A stretch of DNA of 64,000 nt from Bacillota bacterium. Its GTDB lineage: Bacteria > Bacillota > Clostridia > Christensenellales > SZUA-584. The notes below the pieces were generated by a model. It had not been told where the DNA came from. It saw only the letters and a list, made by a program, of their open reading frames with translations, and did not search any database. Shown piece by piece: positions 16,533-24,793 of this stretch. Position 1 is the stretch's first letter. Each line of letters begins with the position of its first letter. The position numbers were made by a program, and so were the translations under genes. The stretch lies in contig JAEXTV010000031.1 of NCBI GenBank assembly GCA_023406895.1, positions 124,001 through 188,000 on the forward strand, given 5' to 3'.

Positions 16533-17159
16533 TCAGCATATGAAAACCTGATCTCGCCTGACGCCAAAGGATTCGATAAAGGCTTCGGCATCGCGCAGGC
16601 TAAAGAACGGGCCCGCCACAAATCTGCATCCAGGGCTAATGGATAATGGCTGATCCCCAAAAGCGACTGTATATTGGCAATAGTTGATGCCCTCCGCCGC
16701 GCTGAAAAATCTGCAAAGATAAACGTTGAGCGGGCGACGCGGCTGCGGTACCGGCACGGGTACGGGTATCGGACGTGGCCGTGGACGTGGCCGTGGTGGA
16801 GGCATCGGCGGCCTTGGACGCGGCGGTCTCGGCCCCGGCATGGGTGGCCTTGGTCCCGGCATGGGAGGTCTCGGCCCCGGCATGGGTGGCCTCGGCCCCG
16901 GCGTCGGCGGTCTCGGCCCCGGCATGGGTGGCCTCGGTCCCGGCATCGGCGGTCTCGGCCCCGGCATGGGAGGTCTCGGCCCCGGCATCGGTGGTCTTGG
17001 CCCCGACATAGGCGGTCTTGGGCGCGGCATGGGGGTCGGTATCGGCGGCACCACTGGTTGTTCCGGCAGCCCCGGCATCATCGGCTGCATCGGGGGCGGT
17101 GTCTCGCGTTGTGCGATATACGGGTTATAAAAATAGTCTTCGTCATCATACGGGTTCAT
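16533..17159 (-). CDS. Proline-rich heptad-repeat protein with conserved C-terminal domain
   Basis: The 208-residue protein has three parts. An N-terminal acidic/Pro segment has DDEDYFYNPY. A central region (about residues 45-140) is built from about nine GPRPPMP heptads (21-bp units), then PRPRPRP and PVPVPVP. A C-terminal globular domain of about 65 residues has VAGPFFSLRDAEAFIESFG, slightly SPOR-like. There is no signal peptide. A perfect TTTGGAGGTAAATA precedes the ATG. Such Pro-rich small proteins in spore formers can be spore-surface proteins, but that is inference. The opposite strand also has a long Gly-rich frame, which is a by-product of the repeat. Confidence 0.75.
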   Translation of the reverse strand: MNPYDDEDYFYNPYIAQRETPPPMQPMMPGLPEQPVVPPIPTPMPRPRPPMSGPRPPMPGPRPPMPGPRPPMPGPRPPMPGPRPPTPGPRPPMPGPRPPMPGPRPPMPGPRPPRPRPPMPPPRPRPRPRPIPVPVPVPQPRRPLNVYLCRFFSAAEGINYCQYTVAFGDQPLSISPGCRFVAGPFFSLRDAEAFIESFGVRRDQVFIC

Positions 17160-17406
17160 TATTTACCTCCAAAACAAGTTGGACAGTCTTTATTCATTAG
17201 CGCTACAACGCGGGCAGTTTGCTATGTTTATAGCGCTGATGAAGTTGTATTCGTCAATTCACGCGGATTAAAGGTTTATAAAATCCGGCTGGTATTATTG
17301 TATGCGCGGCGGGTGAAACCTGTAACAGAGCATACATGGATGAAGGGTGAGGCAGCAAGGAAGTACGTGGGAATGCTGTCTTTCTTGTGGTGAATGAGGG
17401 GGTAAA

Positions 17407-17435
17407 TTGAAATATTGTGTAAGATTTGATACAAT
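17407..17435 (+). promoter_or_regulatory. Sigma-A promoter of the SEC-C/HEPN island
   Basis: TTGAAA (17407-17412) and TACAAT (17430-17435) are 17 bases apart. The start of transcription would be near 17442, shortly before the TTG-started gene at 17483. The rest of 17160-17406 shows nothing recognisable. Confidence 0.75.
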
Positions 17436-17482
17436 AACTTATTGAAAGTAATCGTAGTATTTAAATTGCTGAGGAGAACTAA

Positions 17483-18070
17483 TTGGATACTTTGAATTTT
17501 GCTATTAATATAAAGACACCTTCTATAATCAATAATAGAATTTTAAAATTCTGCGATAGAATTGATACTCTTAATAAGCCACAATACATCAAGTGTTTAG
17601 AATATAGAAGTGGTGAGGCAGGGAAATGCTTTGACAATGTAAGAAGATATATCTTGGAATTTGGGGGAGAGATGATCGTTGGGTGGAATATTTGGATTTA
17701 TAAAAATATCTTTATTCAAGCTGAATCACATGCTGTAGTAGAAACATCTAAGCTTGGTCTTGTCGATGTATCACCACAAAAGGAAAATAGGGTGTTATTC
17801 CTTAAAGATAGTGGTCTTCAAAATTTAGAAAATCCCATTAAAAGTAGATTTGAAGTACTTACAGATTCAGAATATTCTAAGCAATTTGTTAATCTGTTAG
17901 ACAGTATTGATGAGAAACGTTCCATAAGTGAGGAAGGTTTTTATTTATCACAAGAAGAATTATATCTATATCAATTCCTAATTAAAAAGTTTTCAGAAAT
18001 TCGTAAAGGTCATGAATTCTGTCCTTGTGAATCTGGTCTAAAATTTAAGAGCTGTTGTGGTAGAAAATAA
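17483..18070 (+). CDS. SEC-C metal-binding protein with possible Cys-His-Asp catalytic core
   Basis: The 195-residue protein ends in a SEC-C zinc motif (CPCESGLKFKSCCGRK, Cys180, 182, 191, 192). The N-terminal 100 residues contain GEAGKCFDNV (Cys49), GWNIWI, AESHAVVE (His83) and LVDVSP (Asp95). This C...H...D spacing recurs in a bacterial family of SEC-C-linked proteins and resembles a papain-like triad; catalysis is my inference. The start is TTG, with GAGGAG seven bases upstream, and no ATG fits. Codon use is AT-rich, unlike neighbours, suggesting acquisition. The HEPN gene follows after 38 bases. Confidence 0.75.
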   Translation: MDTLNFAINIKTPSIINNRILKFCDRIDTLNKPQYIKCLEYRSGEAGKCFDNVRRYILEFGGEMIVGWNIWIYKNIFIQAESHAVVETSKLGLVDVSPQKENRVLFLKDSGLQNLENPIKSRFEVLTDSEYSKQFVNLLDSIDEKRSISEEGFYLSQEELYLYQFLIKKFSEIRKGHEFCPCESGLKFKSCCGRK

Positions 18071-18108
18071 TGATGAGAACTTACGATAAATTTATTTGAG
18101 GTAATTTT

Positions 18109-19380
18109 ATGAAAATTTCATTTGAATTTTGGTTAAATGAAAAAAATCTAAGCGCTAACACTAAAGAGTTATTTAATGAAGCAATAATCTGCTACAAAGC
18201 TGGAGCAAATAGAGCAGCTTTGCTCTTTTCATATATTGCTTTTATAGAATTAATTAAAAATCGTTTGCTTGAAGCCAACAAACCCGATGAAGTAACCCAA
18301 GGAGAATGGGATAATAAAAGGAAGAAACTGCTTGATGATTTTGAAGTCGATAAAGAGATTTTTGATATTTTAAATAGAACTGATAACAAGTATTTTAAAT
18401 TGAACGACTCATTACGAAATCAAATAAAATACTGGAAGGACAGGAGAAATGATTGCGCTCATTTAAAGCTTAATAAAATCGACAGTGCACATGTGGAAAC
18501 CTTTTGGAACTTCATTATGAGTAATATAAATAGGTTTTCTATAGTTGGAAGTCAAAATGATTTTATAAACAGGATTTTAAGGCATTATGACGAAGACAGC
18601 ACACCAATTGGGAGTGATTTCTCTTCAATTGTTCTTGATATTCCTCAATCAGTCGATTTAAGTAACTTTTCGGCTTTTTTATTAGAATTAGAAGAAATTC
18701 TATTGAAAGTAGAAGAAGAGCAATGGTTATATTATACTTATGAATATGCAGGTTTTTTTTATAGTATGTTAACGAAGCTTGAAGAGAGTTATAGTGAAAT
18801 AGTAAAGAATTTTGTTCTTAGTAATAGTAAAATTTCTACAGAATTATTCGGATATAAACCTGAGTTTTTGATTTATTTCAAGAATGAAAATGCTGAGTAT
18901 ATTAGACAACTATGGAAAAAAAGTGATAGCGTAACTGCAAAGCAAGCATGTGTACTATTGAGAAATACCATAGTACCTGCGAATCAAATAGATGAGTTAA
19001 TTGAAGATTGTATTTATAAGAACAAAAACCATATTCCAAAAGTTGAAGAGCTAGAATTTTTAATCCCGTATGGATATGTAAAACGATTAAATTATATAAT
19101 TGAGAAAGCGCTATCTGAAGGCAAGGCATTTGAATGGTGGCTAAAAGATAATAACAAGTTTATGAAGTTTTATATTAAATATAATTTTACAATAAAGAAA
19201 AGCGATATTATTGATATGTTTCTGAAAAATGTAACATACATTCCTGAAGGTGAACAAACTAGAGTGCTTTTTTCGTTATTTTCTGGTATTATAAGAGAGA
19301 ATGATGAATTTCTTGCTTATACTAAACAAAGGGCTGTTAGTCTAGGTGTTGATTTAGATAAATTACTAATGATATTTTAA
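18109..19380 (+). CDS. HEPN-motif protein, candidate RNase effector of unknown system
   Basis: The 423-residue protein is AT-rich and mostly helical. Residues 15-55 form a long helix pair (FNEAIICYKAGANRAALLFSYIAFIELIKNRLL). Residues 112-118 read RRNDCAH, matching the R-x4-H motif of HEPN RNases (Arg113, Asn114, His118), followed by another helix. The remaining 290 residues are helical and charged with no recognised domain. HEPN RNases act in toxin-antitoxin, abortive-infection and CRISPR systems. GAGGTAATTTT precedes the ATG. It is the second gene of a two-gene AT-rich unit with the SEC-C protein and ends at a terminator. Confidence 0.7.
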   Translation: MKISFEFWLNEKNLSANTKELFNEAIICYKAGANRAALLFSYIAFIELIKNRLLEANKPDEVTQGEWDNKRKKLLDDFEVDKEIFDILNRTDNKYFKLNDSLRNQIKYWKDRRNDCAHLKLNKIDSAHVETFWNFIMSNINRFSIVGSQNDFINRILRHYDEDSTPIGSDFSSIVLDIPQSVDLSNFSAFLLELEEILLKVEEEQWLYYTYEYAGFFYSMLTKLEESYSEIVKNFVLSNSKISTELFGYKPEFLIYFKNENAEYIRQLWKKSDSVTAKQACVLLRNTIVPANQIDELIEDCIYKNKNHIPKVEELEFLIPYGYVKRLNYIIEKALSEGKAFEWWLKDNNKFMKFYIKYNFTIKKSDIIDMFLKNVTYIPEGEQTRVLFSLFSGIIRENDEFLAYTKQRAVSLGVDLDKLLMIF

Positions 19381-19457
19381 AGCATATTATTATTGCCCCC
19401 TTTACAACTTATGATGCTACAATCAAATGTAGCTTTTCAAATGGAAACGGACTTAAG

Positions 19458-19485
19458 GCTGCGCCGCATAAAACGCAGCTTTTTT
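19458..19485 (+). terminator. Rho-independent terminator after the HEPN gene
   Basis: GCTGCG pairs with CGCAGC around a 10-base loop and is followed by TTTTTT. It closes the AT-rich two-gene unit. The bases just before (ATGGAAACGGACTTAA then GGCTGCGCCG) resemble the start of the methyltransferase gene at 15652. Confidence 0.75.
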
Positions 19486-19548
19486 AATGCTTCGGGGGGT
19501 AGCGCTCGATCAAAGTTTTCTCATCCCTATCCTTTCCCATATTCCTCC

Positions 19549-19578
19549 TTGCACCTATCCTCCCCGCAATGCTATAAT
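19549..19578 (+). promoter_or_regulatory. Promoter of tex
   Basis: TTGCAC (19549-19554) and a perfect TATAAT (19573-19578) are 18 bases apart. Transcription would start near 19585, about 30 bases before the ATG. This excludes the in-frame start at 19393. Confidence 0.7.
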
Positions 19579-19614
19579 CTTTTATCGAAAAATCCACACG
19601 CAAGGAGTCCTTTC

Positions 19615-21771
19615 ATGATCAGCATCGCCAGCCAAATCGCCAAGGAACTCGGTATCAGGGAAGAGCAGGCCAAAAGCGCCATCGCGCTTATCGACGAAGG
19701 CAACACCGTCCCGTTCATCGCGCGCTACCGCAAAGAAGTCACCGGTTCTTTAACCGACGAACAGCTGCGCGACCTTGCCGACCGCCTCGCCTACCTTCGC
19801 AAGCTCGAAGAGCGCAAGGAAGAGGTGATTCGCCTCATCGACGAGCAGGGGAAGCTGACCGACGAACTCCGCGCCAAAATCAACGCCGCGCAGGGCGTCA
19901 CCGAGGTGGACGATATCTACCGCCCGTACCGCCCCAAACGCCGCACACGCGCCACCATTGCCAAGGAAAAGGGCCTTGAGCCGCTGGCGGACCTCATCTG
20001 GCAGCAGCAGACGAGCGACGATGCTGTATTACAAAAGGCTCAAGAATACATCAATGAAGAAAAAGACGTGGCATCCGCCGACGACGCGGTGGCGGGCGCG
20101 CTCGATATCATTGCGGAAATGATCTCCGACGATGCCGATCTGCGCGGCAAGCTGCGCGCTTATCTGCGCCGCAGCGGCGACGCGATCTCCAAAACACAGA
20201 CGAGCGAAAGCACCGTCTACGATATGTACTACGATTTTAAAGAACCCATCTCAAAGCTCGTGCCGCACCGCGTGCTCGCATTGAACCGCGGCGAGAAGGA
20301 AAAGATACTCAATGTGAAAATCGAGGCAGAGGAGCAGGACGCCGTATCGCTGATGCACCGCGTCATATTCCAGCCGCGCTGGCAGAGCGCTTATCTGCAG
20401 TCGGCCATTGAAGACGCGTATAAACGGCTCATATTCCCGTCCATCGAGCGCGAGATAAGAAACGAGCTGACCGAAACCGCCGAGGAGCAGGCGATACGGG
20501 TGTTTGGCGAGAACCTCAAAAACCTGCTGCTTCAGCCGCCCGTCCACGGCAAAACGGTGCTCGGGCTCGATCCCGGCTTTCGCACGGGCAACAAGGTGGC
20601 CGTGGTGGATGCCACGGGCAAGGTGCTCGAAACGGGCGTCGTTTACATGACGCTCGAGCATCACGACACCGCCAAAGCCAAGGATTATTTGAGAAGGCTC
20701 ATCGAAAAGCACAACGTCGATATCATCGCGATCGGCAACGGCACCGCCAGCAAGGAGACCGAAGCCGTGGTTGCGGAACTCATCAAAACGCTGCCGAAGC
20801 AAATATACTATCTTGTGGTCAGCGAAGCGGGTGCGTCGGTGTATTCGGCGTCGGCGCTCGGCACCGAGGAATTCCCCGAGTTCGATGTCGCGCTGCGCAG
20901 CGCGGTGTCCATCGCGCGGCGATTGCAGGACCCGCTCGCGGAGCTCGTGAAGATTGACCCGAAGGCCATCGGCGTCGGTCAGTACCAGCACGATGTGAAC
21001 CAAAAGCGCCTCGCGGAGATGCTCGGCGGTGTGGTGGAAGACTGCGTGAACGCGGTCGGCGTCGATCTCAATACGGCGTCGCCGTCGCTGCTCAAGTACA
21101 TTTCGGGCATATCGCCCGCCGTGGCAAAAAACATCGTGGAGATGCGCGAGACGACCGGCCAGTTCAAAAGCCGTGCGCAGCTCAAAAAGGTGAAGGGGCT
21201 CGGCGGCAAGGCGTTCGAGCAGTGCGCGGGCTTCCTGCGCATACCGGGCGCGGCCAACATCCTCGATACCACGGCGATTCACCCCGAATCGTACGACGCG
21301 GTGACGCGCCTGTTTGAAAAGCAGGGCGTGCAGGTGAAGCAGGAGAAGGACTTGGAGCCGCTGCGCGCGCAGATCGGCGCGTGGAACGTGAACGCGCTGG
21401 CAGACGTGCTCGGCATCGGTGTGCCCACGCTCAAGGATATCTTAGAGGAGCTCAAAAAACCGGGCCGCGACCCGCGTGACGCGTTTGAGCAGCCCGTGTT
21501 TCGCTCCGACGTGATGCACCTTGAGGATTTGAAAGAGGGCATGGTTTTAACGGGCACCGTGCGTAACGTGATCGATTTTGGCGCGTTTGTGGATATCGGC
21601 GTGCATCAGGACGGCCTCGTGCACATCAGCCAGCTTGCCGATAAGTTCGTCAAGCACCCGATGGACGTGGTGAAAACGGGTGACATCGTCAAGGTGCGCG
21701 TGCTGAGCGTGGACGTGAATAAAAAGCGCATCGCGCTCACAATGAAAAACATAGGCAATACATTGAACTGA
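19615..21771 (+). CDS. tex: Tex family S1 RNA-binding transcription accessory protein
   Basis: The protein of about 718 residues shows the full Tex layout. The N-terminal helical domain contains NTVPFIARYRKEVTGSLTDEQL. A YqgF-like RNase-fold core has LGLDPGFRTGNKVAVVD. A double HhH region has LNTASPSLLKYISGISPAVAKNI and LKKVKGLGGKAFEQCAGFLR. The C-terminal S1 domain reads GTVRNVIDFGAFVDIGVHQDGLVHISQ. Tex binds nucleic acid and is related to eukaryotic Spt6; in Gram-positives it affects transcription and toxin expression. The start is ATG 19615 with AAGGAG upstream. The HAD gene begins eight bases after its stop. Confidence 0.96.
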   Translation: MISIASQIAKELGIREEQAKSAIALIDEGNTVPFIARYRKEVTGSLTDEQLRDLADRLAYLRKLEERKEEVIRLIDEQGKLTDELRAKINAAQGVTEVDDIYRPYRPKRRTRATIAKEKGLEPLADLIWQQQTSDDAVLQKAQEYINEEKDVASADDAVAGALDIIAEMISDDADLRGKLRAYLRRSGDAISKTQTSESTVYDMYYDFKEPISKLVPHRVLALNRGEKEKILNVKIEAEEQDAVSLMHRVIFQPRWQSAYLQSAIEDAYKRLIFPSIEREIRNELTETAEEQAIRVFGENLKNLLLQPPVHGKTVLGLDPGFRTGNKVAVVDATGKVLETGVVYMTLEHHDTAKAKDYLRRLIEKHNVDIIAIGNGTASKETEAVVAELIKTLPKQIYYLVVSEAGASVYSASALGTEEFPEFDVALRSAVSIARRLQDPLAELVKIDPKAIGVGQYQHDVNQKRLAEMLGGVVEDCVNAVGVDLNTASPSLLKYISGISPAVAKNIVEMRETTGQFKSRAQLKKVKGLGGKAFEQCAGFLRIPGAANILDTTAIHPESYDAVTRLFEKQGVQVKQEKDLEPLRAQIGAWNVNALADVLGIGVPTLKDILEELKKPGRDPRDAFEQPVFRSDVMHLEDLKEGMVLTGTVRNVIDFGAFVDIGVHQDGLVHISQLADKFVKHPMDVVKTGDIVKVRVLSVDVNKKRIALTMKNIGNTLN

Positions 21772-21779
21772 GGATAGAT

Positions 21780-22454
21780 ATGAAGCTCGCGGTGTTCGAT
21801 TTCGACGGCACGCTGTTCCCGAAGGACACGCTGCCGTTCCTCTTAAAACAGTGGAACAAGCAGCACATGGGGCGGCGGCGCTTCATCGGCACGTGCGCCT
21901 CGGTGGGCGGTCTGTTCGTGCGCTACAAGCTCGGGCTTTACGATGGGGACGCGCGCGAATACGTGCGCCGCAAGGCGATGGACCGTTTTGCGCCGATATT
22001 CCGCCTCATGAAGACGGAGGATGTGGACGCGTTCTTTGAGCGCTGCGCGAGGCTGATACTGCCGCAGCTCAACGCCGACGTGGTGAACGAGATAAAAATA
22101 ACAAAGCAGCAGGGCTTTCACACCGTGCTGCTTTCGGGCGGTTTTCAGCGGCTCATGGAGTATGTCGGCTTATCGCTCGGCTTCGATACGGTGATCGGCA
22201 CGGCGCTGCACTATAAGAACGGGCGCGTGGATGTGTCTCAGCCGCTCGACATCGTCTGCGGTGACGACAAGGCGACGCATCTTCGCGGCACATTCAACGC
22301 TGCGGATGTGGATTGGCAGGGGAGCACCGCGTATGCAGACAGCCTTTCGGACCTATCGATATTGCAGCTCGTTGGCACGCCTGTCGCGGTAAACCCCGAG
22401 CCGGAGCTCAAAGCTCACGCCGAGGCGGCGGGCTGGCGCATTATCACCCGCTAG
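21780..22454 (+). CDS. HAD-IB family hydrolase (phosphoserine-phosphatase-like)
   Basis: The 224-residue protein has HAD motif I DFDGTLFPKDT at the N terminus, motif II in LLSGGFQRLME, and motif IV in AYADSLSDLSIL. It belongs to the HAD-IB group of phosphoserine-phosphatase-like and lysophospholipid-related phosphatases. The substrate is unknown. It is separated from tex by eight bases including GAGGATAGAT, so it is cotranscribed. Its stop overlaps the stop of the convergent MBL gene by four bases. Confidence 0.88.
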   Translation: MKLAVFDFDGTLFPKDTLPFLLKQWNKQHMGRRRFIGTCASVGGLFVRYKLGLYDGDAREYVRRKAMDRFAPIFRLMKTEDVDAFFERCARLILPQLNADVVNEIKITKQQGFHTVLLSGGFQRLMEYVGLSLGFDTVIGTALHYKNGRVDVSQPLDIVCGDDKATHLRGTFNAADVDWQGSTAYADSLSDLSILQLVGTPVAVNPEPELKAHAEAAGWRIITR

Positions 22455-23074
22455 CCGTTTAATATCGCCTGATCTGCCCGCAGTACCGGCCTGCCGTGCG
22501 CGGGGCACAGCCACTCAAAATCGAGCGCGGCCGCTATTTTAACGGCATCACGCATCATGTCATCGTTCCAGTTCCACGGAGCGGGGTAGGGGATCAGCCC
22601 CTTTTTTTTGCTTTCGAACAGATCGCCCGCAAACAGCACGCCGTCGTAAAGGAAGCAGACGTGGCCCGGCGTGTGTCCGGGCGTGGGGATCACCTGAATG
22701 CCGCAGATGCTGCCGCCCTCAAAAGCGCGCAGCCCGCGCGGCTTGTGCCGCTGCAATTTTCCGATGTATTTTTTGAAGCCGTACCGGGGCGTCTCGCCCG
22801 TGATATACGGGATGTCCTCGGCGGAGGCCCAGAGCGTCGCGCCTGTCAGCTGCTGCAGGTGCAAAGCGCTGCCGGTATGGTCTACATCGTGGTGCGTGAA
22901 GATGATGTGCTTGATGTCTTTGAAATTGACGCCCATATCGTTGAGGGCGCGCAGCACGTTTTGACGCTGAAACGCCATACCTGTGTCGATGAGCACCAAC
23001 TCGGGGGTGGAGACGAGAAAAACATGGCTGAAATGTGTGCCGTCCAGCATGGAGACCTTATCCGTGATTTTCAT
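22451..23074 (-). CDS. MBL-fold metallo-hydrolase
   Basis: The 207-residue protein shows the metallo-beta-lactamase fold. The metal motif reads THHDVDHTG, where the common HxHxDH becomes HxDxDH, a variant often seen in this family. It is followed by HTPGHVCFLYDGVLFAGDLF and the C-terminal CPAHG. This set resembles glyoxalase II-like hydrolases; the real substrate is unknown. TCATTT and AATTATG surround the start, with GAGGTAATC upstream. The gene converges with the HAD gene and is followed on its upstream side by the repeat-rich 23.1-23.9 kb region. Confidence 0.88.
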   Translation of the reverse strand: MKITDKVSMLDGTHFSHVFLVSTPELVLIDTGMAFQRQNVLRALNDMGVNFKDIKHIIFTHHDVDHTGSALHLQQLTGATLWASAEDIPYITGETPRYGFKKYIGKLQRHKPRGLRAFEGGSICGIQVIPTPGHTPGHVCFLYDGVLFAGDLFESKKKGLIPYPAPWNWNDDMMRDAVKIAAALDFEWLCPAHGRPVLRADQAILNG

Positions 23075-23134
23075 AATTGATTACCTCATTTAAAATATTT
23101 GAATGCAAAAGCATAATTCTTGTCAGCAATTCCG

Positions 23135-23246
23135 CAATCCTCCGTCACGCTGCGCGTGCCACCTCCTTTCAAAAGGAGGCTTGTCTCGTGCGGCGAATGA
23201 AGGCTCCTTTGAAAAGGAGCTGTCAGCGTAAGCTGACTGAGGATTG
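23135..23246. repeat. 112-bp palindromic element with CAATCCTC...GAGGATTG ends, copy 1
   Basis: The element starts CAATCCTCCGTCACGC and ends GCTGACTGAGGATTG, so its ends are inverted repeats. Each arm holds two hairpins (GTCACGC/GCGTGCC-type and CCTCCTTT/AAAGGAGG; GGCTCCTTT/AAAGGAGC and GTCAGC/GCTGAC). The size and ends are identical to the copy at 23832. It resembles a small non-autonomous mobile element. Confidence 0.85.
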
Positions 23247-23343
23247 ACCTGAAAGCAGACTTCGGCAGTCTTCTGATGTCAGCAGCAATTCCGCAATCCT
23301 CCGTCTCGATGAGTTCTTATCAACGCGTGTTAGTCAGCCATTT

Positions 23344-23390
23344 AACTCCCTCAGTCGCCTGCGGCGACAGCTCCCTCAACGAGGGAGCCA
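23344..23390. repeat. Double-hairpin repeat, CTCCCTCAGTCGCC type
   Basis: CTCCCTCAGTCGCC, then GGCGACAGCTCCCTC, then GAGGGAGCC form two adjacent hairpins. It is the same architecture as the half-units of the 112-bp elements but with different paired bases, and matches the copies at 5360, 5599 and 50971. A partial CAATCCTCCGTC copy lies just upstream at 23294-23306. Confidence 0.8.
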
Positions 23391-23491
23391 GAGGTGCACG
23401 TTGGCAGTTAGTGCCGATAGGGGTGTTGATTGCTGATTCAATTAATAAGGCCTGCGGTTTTAATTTTCATAGTTGCAGCTTCTATTGCGAA

Positions 23492-23562
23492 GCACCCAAG
23501 CCTCCCTCAACGAGGGAGGTGGCAAATGACGGATCTCAATCCGGCATTTGACGGAGGGAGTT
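23492..23562. repeat. Variant hairpin repeat with long inner stem
   Basis: CCTCCCTC/GAGGGAGG is followed by a long hairpin (CAAATGACGGAT with ATCCGGCATTTG) and GGAGGGAG. It shows the outer layout of the family with an enlarged second stem. Confidence 0.7.
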
Positions 23563-23599
23563 GATGATCTGAAGTTTCCTGATGTCTGCAGCAATTGCG

Positions 23600-23659
23600 C
23601 AATCATCCGTCAAAGGCTCCTTTGAAAAGGAGCTGTCAGCGTAAGCTGACTGAGGATTG
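23600..23659. repeat. Shortened 112-bp-type element lacking one arm
   Basis: It starts CAATCATCCGTC and then continues directly with the second arm GGCTCCTTTGAAAAGGAGC...GTCAGCGTAAGCTGAC and GAGGATTG. The first hairpin pair is deleted, but the inverted ends remain. Confidence 0.75.
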
Positions 23660-23706
23660 ACCTGAAAACAGACTTCGGTAGTTTCGGGATGTCGGCAGCA
23701 ATTCCG

Positions 23707-23756
23707 CAATCCTCCGTCACGCTGCGCGTGCCACCTCCTTTCAAAAGGAGGCTTGT
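23707..23756. repeat. First-arm half copy of the palindromic element
   Basis: It carries CAATCCTCCGTCACGC through CCTCCTTTCAAAAGGAGG and then diverges, so the second arm is missing. Confidence 0.75.
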
Positions 23757-23831
23757 TTTTCATACTTTGATCTAAAAAAGAGTCCTGTTGGGCGCTTATG
23801 CGCCGATTGCACCGCAGAAACTTATCGAAAG

Positions 23832-23943
23832 CAATCCTCCGTCACGCTGCGCGTGCCACCTCCTTTCAAAAGGAGGCTTGTCTCGTGCGGCGAATTGAGG
23901 CTCCTTTGAAAAGGAGCTGTCAGCGTAAGCTGACTGAGGATTG
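23832..23943. repeat. 112-bp palindromic element, copy 2
   Basis: It is nearly identical to copy 1 at 23135 and has the same length and CAATCCTC/GAGGATTG ends. The stem and loop sequences are conserved, and the only changes seen are in the connecting loop. The end lies 33 bases before the stop of the padR gene. Confidence 0.85.
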
Positions 23944-23975
23944 ATTGTAACATTCTTTGTTTATTTGCTTTCCGG

Positions 23976-24527
23976 TTAACCTTTGTTCAGCTCTGCGATG
24001 CATTCATTCGCCCACTCAATCGTGGTGTTCAAATTCATCGCCGCGCGGCGCAGGATGAACTTCCAGTACATCTCCTCGCCGCCCATCAACGCAAGCTTTT
24101 GCGTATAATCCCGTGTCAGATTCAAAAAGCCTTCAACGTCAGTGAGCTGACCGCGTTTTTCTTCGATAAGCCTTTCAAACTGCGCGATGAGCTGCTCCTT
24201 AGAAAGATTCGAGCCAAAGAATATGCGCAGGCTGAATTCGTCGCGCTTCTCTTTCGACAGCTGTTCGGGGAAATGCGCGAGCCATTCCTGAAACGCCTGT
24301 TTTCCCTCAGGGGTGATGCTGTAAACGCGCTTGTCAGGACGGTCGGTTTGCGGCTGTATCACGGAGCTCACATGCCCGTCCTTTTCGAGCGTGTTGAGCT
24401 CGCGGTAAATCTGGCTGATGCTTGCGTACCAAAAGTTGCGTATGGATTCATCAAACATCTTCTTTAATTCATATCCGGTCAGATCATGATAGCTGAGCAG
24501 GCCGAGTAACGCGTATCGCAATGCCAT
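23976..24527 (-). CDS. PadR family regulator with C-terminal Vir_act_alpha_C domain
   Basis: The protein of about 183 residues starts MALRYALLGLLSYHDLTGYELKK, the PadR winged helix, with SQIYRELNTLEKDGHV for recognition and RPDKRVYSITPEGK in the wing. The second half (about residues 90-180) is the helical dimerisation domain found in long PadR proteins (Vir_act_alpha_C). The start at 24527 follows GAGGTG by nine bases; the GTG four codons upstream lies inside that ribosome-binding site. The gene diverges from the SpoIID-domain gene, which it might regulate. Confidence 0.9.
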   Translation of the reverse strand: MALRYALLGLLSYHDLTGYELKKMFDESIRNFWYASISQIYRELNTLEKDGHVSSVIQPQTDRPDKRVYSITPEGKQAFQEWLAHFPEQLSKEKRDEFSLRIFFGSNLSKEQLIAQFERLIEEKRGQLTDVEGFLNLTRDYTQKLALMGGEEMYWKFILRRAAMNLNTTIEWANECIAELNKG

Positions 24528-24793
24528 ATATGTCAGCACCTCTTTTTAATATTCAACAAGTTATATAATATGATACAGGTAGAATAATGTCAACGAAAAT
24601 ATTACCATTTTTTAATAAACATCCATAGCCTTTTGAATAGCAAATTTTTACCTTTTCGTATGTACAAGCGTAAATAGCTATGATAAAATATGGAAAGATA
24701 TGACGTTATAAGGCATAATGGTTCATCAACGTCGGTGATGGTATATATAATCAAATTGTGAGTGGTGGGAATACATGAAGAGGAGTATTTCCA

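Noticed and set aside
16674..17393. Long plus-strand Arg/Gly-rich frames opposite the proline-rich gene
   Set aside because: They come from the 21-bp repeat of the minus-strand gene; no ribosome-binding site, and the minus frame has an ideal one plus a globular C-terminal domain.
20251..21282. 343-codon minus-strand frame inside tex
   Set aside because: It is antisense to a complete Tex protein and has a composition typical of shadow frames in GC-rich genes (His/Arg/Leu-rich).
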